Program-made: the position numbers and the translations under genes
The notes under the pieces: generated by a model
Told to the model about the DNA's origin: nothing
The model's input: the letters and a program-made list of their open reading frames with translations, nothing else
Database searches by the model: none
In this document: piece by piece, positions 5,484 to 9,420 of the stretch
How the letters are laid out: every line of letters starts with the position of its first letter
Numbering within the stretch: the first letter of the stretch is position 1
Source: Gammaproteobacteria bacterium
Lineage (GTDB): Bacteria; Pseudomonadota; Gammaproteobacteria; GRL18
Assembly (NCBI GenBank): GCA_030632625.1
Contig: DAOVUK010000083.1
Coordinates: 1 to 9,420 of the forward strand
DNA: 9,420 nucleotides
Direction of reading: 5' to 3'

Positions 5484-6132
5484 ACTCTTTAAATTCATCA
5501 TGTAATAACAGATATTTCAAATCATTCTTAATATCTATATCGCATTGCTCTGCTAATTCCTGCCAGCGAAAATCGTTCGCTGCCAAAACTATTCGAGACT
5601 GAGCCATAACATTTTCAGTGCCCCAGCCGATATTTTCAAAAACATCCGGAATGACCCTATTGGCTCCAACCAGAACATATCCGCCATCTCTGGCCGGTGA
5701 AAAAACCATATCATGGCTGTCAAGTGCCGCTATGGCTTGCTGAAAATCAGCTTTATTTATAAAGGGGCAGTCTGTACCGATCAATATCGCCTTTGAATAG
5801 TGTTTAAGTGCTGCTGCCAGCGCATTGTACATTCTTGCCCCTAAATCATGACCCACTTGTACTGAAAGTTCAAACTGGTCAGCATAAGGCATCTCAGTGA
5901 AGTAACTACTGCGACTCTCTGGTGTCAGACAAAGATTGATTGGCGATAACTCAGCAGTAATAACATTATCTATTGCAAAATCCAATAGTCGACGATAGAG
6001 CTCTGCTGCCCCTTCTTTGCCTAATGCGGGAATTAATCGTGTTTTTACCTGACCGGAAACAGGCTCACGAGCAAAAATAATAATCAGGGTATCGGGGTGA
6101 GGAAAATTTTGTAAGGGCATATTCCGTATCAC
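5467..6132 (-). CDS. TIGR04282-type (DUF2064) glycosyltransferase-like protein of arsenosugar cluster
   Basis: A soluble nucleotidyl/glycosyltransferase-fold protein of 221 residues, typical length for the family. The conserved blocks are all present: FAREPVSGQVKTRL (20-33, nucleotide-binding loop), QVGHDLGARM (92-101), IGTDCP (118-123, metal-binding acidic site), PARDGGYVLVG (146-156) and WGTENVMAQ (170-178). The family is named for its repeated occurrence beside arsS; the exact acceptor is not established. Third gene of the cluster, 12 nt after the stop of the upstream transferase, hence almost certainly co-transcribed. Start: GTG 6130-6132 gives MIRNMPLQ; ATG 6118-6120 gives MPLQNF, and it is the more usual codon but has no better Shine-Dalgarno. 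The 3' end overlaps the convergent lipoprotein gene by 17 bp, and no terminator is visible. Confidence 0.88.
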   Translation of the reverse strand: MIRNMPLQNFPHPDTLIIIFAREPVSGQVKTRLIPALGKEGAAELYRRLLDFAIDNVITAELSPINLCLTPESRSSYFTEMPYADQFELSVQVGHDLGARMYNALAAALKHYSKAILIGTDCPFINKADFQQAIAALDSHDMVFSPARDGGYVLVGANRVIPDVFENIGWGTENVMAQSRIVLAANDFRWQELAEQCDIDIKNDLKYLLLHDEFKEFISGL

Positions 6133-6144
6133 TCTGCTCGAGTA

Positions 6145-6852
6145 TCATTGGGGATAATATTTTTTTACCAGCAACTCAGGTTTTACACCAAAAAAATACT
6201 GTAATCTGATACTCCACATCAGTAAAACGGTTTTAACAATGCCATTTTTTTCCCATCGTCTTGAGGAAGTGATGACCGAGGATTTTAAACAAATTGGCTG
6301 ACTAAATTTTTTCAGACGTTGGCTGAATTCAATATCTTCCATTAACTCAATTGCAGGTATACCGCCGACATCCTTATAAAGTACTTTAGACACAAAAATG
6401 GCCTGATCCCCTGTAGCAATACCCGTCAGACAGGAACGCCAGTTCATCATTTGTTCAATAATCCGAAATAACCAATGCTCACCCGACAGATGGACATTGA
6501 ACCGTCCCCAGAAAGAAATTATTGATTGATTGGATGGTTGGACTGAATGTAAAGCCATTAAAATCATTTGCTCAGCCTGTTGCGGAAGCACAGTATCGGC
6601 ATGCAGAAACAAAAATACCTGACCAGTCGCCATTTTCGCGCCGAGTCTCATTTGTTTTGCCCGGCCCTTGTCGCAAGTCATCATTCGATCAATATAGGGC
6701 CGGGCCAGAGCACAGGTGTTGTCCTGACTCCTGCCATCCACCAGCACGATTTCATGCCCCTGTTCACGCAATGGCTGGAGTTTCTGGAGAAATACCTGAA
6801 TATTCCGGGCTTCATTCAAAACAGGGATAATAATAGAAATTTTCTGCCACAT
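6145..6852 (-). CDS. TIGR04283-type family 2 glycosyltransferase of arsenosugar cluster
   Basis: A GT-A fold, family 2 glycosyltransferase of 235 residues with no N-terminal membrane anchor. It starts ISIIIPVLNEARNI (5-18), the nucleotide-sugar-binding strand, followed by VDGRSQDNT (38-46), HADT (84-87) as the DxD-like metal site, TGDQAIFV (147-154) and MEDIEFSQRLKK (171-182), which holds the likely catalytic Glu/Asp, then SSRRWEKNG (196-204). These are the features of the TIGR04283 group, found with arsS and thought to transfer a sugar-type group during arsenosugar or arsenolipid assembly; the reaction has not been pinned down. It sits 21 nt after the arsS stop and 12 nt before the TIGR04282-type gene. 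ATG start at 6852 with ACAGGG as a modest ribosome site 5 nt upstream. Confidence 0.88.
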   Translation of the reverse strand: MWQKISIIIPVLNEARNIQVFLQKLQPLREQGHEIVLVDGRSQDNTCALARPYIDRMMTCDKGRAKQMRLGAKMATGQVFLFLHADTVLPQQAEQMILMALHSVQPSNQSIISFWGRFNVHLSGEHWLFRIIEQMMNWRSCLTGIATGDQAIFVSKVLYKDVGGIPAIELMEDIEFSQRLKKFSQPICLKSSVITSSRRWEKNGIVKTVLLMWSIRLQYFFGVKPELLVKKYYPQ

Positions 6853-6873
6853 AGACCCTGTCTATCTCCAGAT

Positions 6874-7833
6874 TCAACTTAAAGCACCACCACAACTACT
6901 GCCCTGCCCTGCCGTACAGGCAAAACAATGGCCCGCAACAATAATTTCCCGATTATTCAGGTCATTTAGACTGACATTGCCAATATGTAATTTTTCACCC
7001 TTGTTTTGCAGCGGCAGATCCAGCATCTGGTTAAAATCACAATCATAGATATAGCCCTGCCAATCGACACTGAGTTGATAGCGGCACATCACCGCTTCCA
7101 GATTTTCCGGTTGATAAGCACTCTGGAGAAGTTTCATATAGGAATTAAACTCATTTTTTGATATCAGCATACTGCCAAAACGTTTTACCGGGACATTGGT
7201 GATGGTGAAGAGCTGATTAAAAGTAATACCGAATTGAGCAAATAAAAAAGTTTTATAATCTTTTTCCAGCTTAACCTGATCGGGTGACAGGGATGCCCCC
7301 TGAGGATTGTAGACAAGATTCAGGATCAATGGACTGTCTTTTTTTCCATAACCTAACTGGTTAAGTGTTTTTAAAGCTTTGATACTACTTTCAAATACTC
7401 CGTTACCTCTTTGTTTATTAACATTTTCTTCGAGATAGCAAGGCATTGAAGCCACAATCTCCACCTGATTGCTTGCCAGCTCTTCAGACAGATTTTCATA
7501 ACCCGGCTCATTTAAAATAGTCAGGTTGCACCGATCAATGACCCTGACCCCCAGCTTATACAAAGTCTTAATAAGATAGAGATACTGCGGATGCATCTCT
7601 GGAGCACCCCCGGTCAAATCAACCATTTTAATCTGGTTAGTTTTTATAAAATCCAGAGTCTGCAGCAACACTTCATGTGACATTTCTTCACTGCGATTTG
7701 GCCCGGCATTGACATGACAATGCAGACATTGCTGATTACAGCGATAGCCGAGATTTATTTGCAGAATATCAATTTTTTTTCGATTGATACCAGGAAATGG
7801 TATTTTGTTCAGTAGAGGAAGTGTTTCAAGCAT
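6874..7833 (-). CDS. arsS: Arsenosugar biosynthesis radical SAM protein ArsS
   Basis: A radical SAM enzyme of 319 residues. CNQQCLHC (C32, C36, C39) binds the SAM-cleaving 4Fe-4S cluster, and LTGGAPEMHP is the following SAM-contact motif. The C-terminal half is Cys-rich: MCRYQLSVDW, YIYDCDFNQML and HCFACTAGQGSSCGG (C303, C306, C314), the DUF3641-type domain of the ArsS/TIGR04167 family. ArsS is reported to transfer a 5'-deoxyadenosyl group to methylated arsenic on the way to arsenosugars. Some relatives are selenoproteins; here all these positions are Cys codons and no in-frame TGA is present. It is the first gene of a three-gene run with two transferases. Two direct repeats lie just upstream, and the ATG lacks a strong Shine-Dalgarno. 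The usual ArsM-type methyltransferase partner is not in the window. Confidence 0.92.
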   Translation of the reverse strand: MLETLPLLNKIPFPGINRKKIDILQINLGYRCNQQCLHCHVNAGPNRSEEMSHEVLLQTLDFIKTNQIKMVDLTGGAPEMHPQYLYLIKTLYKLGVRVIDRCNLTILNEPGYENLSEELASNQVEIVASMPCYLEENVNKQRGNGVFESSIKALKTLNQLGYGKKDSPLILNLVYNPQGASLSPDQVKLEKDYKTFLFAQFGITFNQLFTITNVPVKRFGSMLISKNEFNSYMKLLQSAYQPENLEAVMCRYQLSVDWQGYIYDCDFNQMLDLPLQNKGEKLHIGNVSLNDLNNREIIVAGHCFACTAGQGSSCGGALS

Positions 7834-7843
7834 ATTTTAAACT

Positions 7844-7867
7844 GGAATGAGTTTGTAGGAATGAGTT
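7844..7867. repeat. 10-bp direct repeat ahead of arsS
   Basis: GGAATGAGTT occurs at 7844-7853 and again at 7858-7867, 14 bp apart, 10 to 34 bp before the arsS start. A GGACA/TGTCC inverted repeat around TCCCGGGA (7879-7902) follows. Either could be a regulator site or the weak end of the STAS transcript; neither matches an ArsR operator that I recognise. Confidence 0.45.
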
Positions 7868-7922
7868 AGATATTTTCAGGACAAACTCCCGGGAATCTGT
7901 CCGGGGTATGTCTTGCAAAATC

Positions 7923-8225
7923 TTACGCCATGGTGACCAGCTGATCAAAATTGGCACTTTCAAGGATCTGAATGACTTCTTCATTGGCATTGATTATTTT
8001 TATACGGTTTTTATCACGCTCCACAAATTCCCATAAAGCAATAATCATTCCCAGAGCTGAGGAATCGAGGTAATCGGAATCCTGAAGATCCAGAACGTAT
8101 TCCGAAACCGGATCAATATCTGTATAAGCTCTGCGAAATTCAGATGCCAAAGGAAACTGGAACTTTCCAATTATCTTAATGGTCAATATATTTCCACTAT
8201 CAGATAGGTTGGTAAGAATCGACAT
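7923..8225 (-). CDS. Single-domain STAS protein (anti-sigma factor antagonist type)
   Basis: 100 residues, just one STAS domain, as in SpoIIAA/RsbV-like proteins. Beta strands (ILTIKIIG, YVLDLQDS), then the phosphorylation loop DYLDSSALGMIIAL with S56 aligned to the regulatory serine of SpoIIAA, then RIKIINANEEVIQILESANF. In this family a partner kinase phosphorylates the serine and a PP2C phosphatase removes the phosphate; the unphosphorylated form binds its partner. No kinase, phosphatase or sigma factor lies in the window, so the partner is unknown. Start ATG 8223-8225 with a good GGAGAG 9 nt upstream. It lies 89 nt before arsS in the same direction; read-through into the arsenosugar genes is possible. 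Confidence 0.88.
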   Translation of the reverse strand: MSILTNLSDSGNILTIKIIGKFQFPLASEFRRAYTDIDPVSEYVLDLQDSDYLDSSALGMIIALWEFVERDKNRIKIINANEEVIQILESANFDQLVTMA

Positions 8226-8234
8226 CAGTATAAG

Positions 8235-8240
8235 CTCTCC
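8235..8240 (-). promoter_or_regulatory. Shine-Dalgarno of the STAS gene
   Basis: GGAGAG on the minus strand with a 9-nt spacing fixes the ATG at 8223-8225 as the start. Confidence 0.6.
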
Positions 8241-8266
8241 GGTATATAAGACTATTTAATGTCCGT

Positions 8267-8272
8267 ATTATA
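8267..8272 (-). promoter_or_regulatory. Possible -10 element of the STAS gene
   Basis: A perfect TATAAT on the minus strand, about 40 bp before the ATG. No good -35 is found at 16-18 nt, so an activator-dependent or non-sigma70 promoter is possible. Confidence 0.35.
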
Positions 8273-8322
8273 AAAGTTAAGCAAAGTTATTGATCTTTCC
8301 TCTGCCTTATGCATGCGCTGCC

Positions 8323-8346
8323 GTTGTCTGCATAGTTGTCTGCATA
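8323..8346. repeat. Perfect 12-bp tandem duplication
   Basis: GTTGTCTGCATA is present twice head to tail with no spacer, at the edge of the A+T-rich tract. It is iteron-like in form, but two copies are too few to call iterons. Confidence 0.8.
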
Positions 8347-8378
8347 TTGCTACTATAGAACTAAATACAAAAAAAATC

Positions 8379-8409
8379 ATTAAATACAAAATATAAATTA
8401 GTATTTAAT
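8379..8409. terminator. A+T-rich hairpin with T-runs on both strands (weak terminator candidate)
   Basis: ATTAAATAC (8379-8387) pairs with GTATTTAAT (8401-8409) over a 13-nt loop. On the plus strand it is followed by A and seven T, on the minus strand by G, A and eight T. The stem has a single G-C pair, so termination would be weak; it may simply be part of the easily melted tract. Confidence 0.25.
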
Positions 8410-8556
8410 ATTTTTTTACAAACACATTGACCAATATTAAGACGTTCATAATTAAATTGCATAAAATCTAATAAAAACAATTACTTTTAGCATCTTTCTA
8501 AGTCTATTTTTAACCCAAACATGAATAACAACTACATAATATATAATAACAATTAT

Positions 8557-8591
8557 TTATCCACAAAAGCTGTGGATAAGTCTGTGCATAA
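8557..8591. promoter_or_regulatory. Cluster of three consensus DnaA boxes
   Basis: TTATCCACA on the plus strand (8557-8565), and on the minus strand TTATCCACA (8579-8571) and TTATGCACA (8591-8583). All three fit TTATNCACA without mismatch. Box 1 faces boxes 2 and 3, with gaps of 5 and 3 bp. A one-mismatch box, TTAACCACA, lies at 8652-8660. The flanking DNA to the left is about 80% A+T, as an unwinding element would be. Confidence 0.7.
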
Positions 8592-8806
8592 GCTATTAAT
8601 ATCTTTCCTGAAACACTATAAACACTAAAGGAGATATAAACTGTTCACTTTTTAACCACACAAAACAAACATTTATTATCAACAACATACAGAACTATTG
8701 CACAATTAACATCATATAAAACCTGTAATTTGTTGGATTTTTACCAAAAGATAATTTTCAATTGGTTTATTCTGGATGAAATTAGATTTTCAGTGGCAAT
8801 TAACAA

Positions 8807-9420
8807 TTAAGTGAGCGGGATATCAGCTAAACACATCGGCCTGGATATCCCATAACCCTGGGCATAATCCACGTTCAATTCAAGCAGTTTCTCGAAAATT
8901 GCATCGGATTCAACAAATTCAGCCACTGTTTTCTTATTGTATAAGTGTGCTATCTCATTTATGGATTTCACCATCGCATAATCTATGTCATCAACATCAA
9001 TATCACGCACGAATATTCCATCAATTTTTAAAATATCTACCGGCAGTTGTTTTAAATAGGCAAAGGAAGATAAACCGCTGCCAAAATCATCCAGAGCAAA
9101 TGAGCACCCAGCCTTTTTAAATGTCTCAATAAAGCTGATAGCCTTGTCAAATGAAGCAATGGCTGCCGTTTCAGTTATTTCAAAACAAATTGCTTGTGCT
9201 GGAATTTTATATTTTATAAATAAAAAATTGACTGATTCTTTAAATTCAGCATCCCCTAAAGAGCGTCCTGAGACATTCACAGAAAATACAGTCCGGGAAA
9301 ATGATTTTCTGTGTTCAGAAATAAATTTGAAGGTATTTTCAATCACCCAATAATCAATCTGTGTGATTTGTCCATATCGCTCCGCAGCTGGAAGAAAAGC
9401 GCCCGGTGGATAAAGTTTGC
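8807..9420 (-). CDS. EAL-domain c-di-GMP phosphodiesterase, C-terminal part (runs off the right edge)
   Basis: The frame continues to the window end; the in-frame GTG at 9344-9346 is internal (it encodes V in DYWVIENT) and not a start. The visible 203 residues cover most of an EAL domain: PPGAFLPAAERYGQITQIDYWV, then NVSGRSL (Asn), EITETAA (Glu), LDDFGSGLSSF (Asp-Asp and loop 6), LKIDGIFV (Lys), AEFVES (Glu) and YAQGYGIS (Gln). These are the metal- and substrate-binding residues of an active phosphodiesterase that cleaves c-di-GMP to pGpG. The EAL signature itself and any PAS, GGDEF or membrane parts lie beyond the window. AEFVES replaces the more usual AEGVE, with the catalytic Glu kept. The stop is TAA 8807-8809; no strong terminator follows. 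Confidence 0.93.
   Translation of the reverse strand, partial: KLYPPGAFLPAAERYGQITQIDYWVIENTFKFISEHRKSFSRTVFSVNVSGRSLGDAEFKESVNFLFIKYKIPAQAICFEITETAAIASFDKAISFIETFKKAGCSFALDDFGSGLSSFAYLKQLPVDILKIDGIFVRDIDVDDIDYAMVKSINEIAHLYNKKTVAEFVESDAIFEKLLELNVDYAQGYGISRPMCLADIPLT

Larger units (their letters stand above)
8226..8806. other. A+T-rich non-coding region with repeats and DnaA boxes
   Basis: 581 bp with no convincing gene on either strand, between the STAS start and the 3' end of the EAL gene. The segment 8341-8520 has 36 G/C in 180 bases. It holds a 12-bp tandem duplication, TAAATACAAAA twice (8362-8372, 8381-8391), an A+T inverted repeat (8379-8409), the three-box DnaA cluster (8557-8591), and AAACACTA twice in 9-bp phase (8611-8627). 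One GATC is seen (8292). Its length, composition and sites suggest a replication-related or protein-binding locus rather than a plain spacer. Confidence 0.6.

Noticed and set aside
8640..8809. Open frame of about 55 codons on the plus strand after AAGGAGATATAA
   Set aside because: There is no ATG or GTG near the Shine-Dalgarno-like sequence and the first codons are ACT GTT; the stretch is open mainly because of its composition.

Overview
The window looks like chromosomal DNA of a gammaproteobacterium of low to moderate G+C. Three things point there: an ABC-F ATPase with the full Uup architecture, a class II tRNA-Ser with encoded CCA, and an ArsS-type arsenosugar cluster. I cannot name the genus. 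Almost every gene lies on the minus strand; the one clear exception is a small lipoprotein gene at 4854-5483.

Left part (1-2470): the 5' end of an unrecognised gene (1-157), a stand-alone DEDDy 3'-5' exonuclease of the YprB type with an N-terminal helix-hairpin-helix (243-1082), then an almost gene-free stretch. This stretch holds a perfect 26-bp-arm inverted repeat (1199-1254) that carries sigma70-like promoter elements pointing outward on both strands. Next comes a HEAT-like/DUF1186-type gene (1516-2274). Its SEC-C zinc-motif tail is still readable in the same frame downstream (1372-1515), but two in-frame stops cut it off and one zinc-ligand Cys has become Ser. Two GC-containing hairpins lie upstream of that gene.

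Middle (2428-5483): tRNA-Ser(GGA) with its own promoter and Rho-independent terminator, then uup, then an intergenic region of 287 bp, then a predicted outer-membrane lipoprotein of unknown family. The lipoprotein gene overlaps the convergent arsenosugar cluster by 17 bp at the 3' ends.

Arsenosugar cluster (5467-7833, minus strand; transcription order arsS, TIGR04283-type glycosyltransferase, TIGR04282/DUF2064-type transferase): three tightly packed genes (gaps of 21 and 12 nt). ArsS is expected to add a 5'-deoxyadenosyl group to methylated arsenic, and the two transferase-like proteins would act on the resulting arsenosugar or its phospholipid. No arsM-type methyltransferase is visible in the window.

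Right part (7923-9420): a single-domain STAS protein, then 581 bp of non-coding, very A+T-rich DNA (36 G/C in the 180 bases 8341-8520), then the C-terminal part of an EAL-domain c-di-GMP phosphodiesterase running off the window. The A+T-rich gap contains three perfect DnaA boxes (TTATNCACA) within 35 bp, a perfect 12-bp tandem duplication and several smaller repeats. It is the best candidate here for an undescribed functional element: a replication origin, or a DnaA-titrating or reactivating locus.
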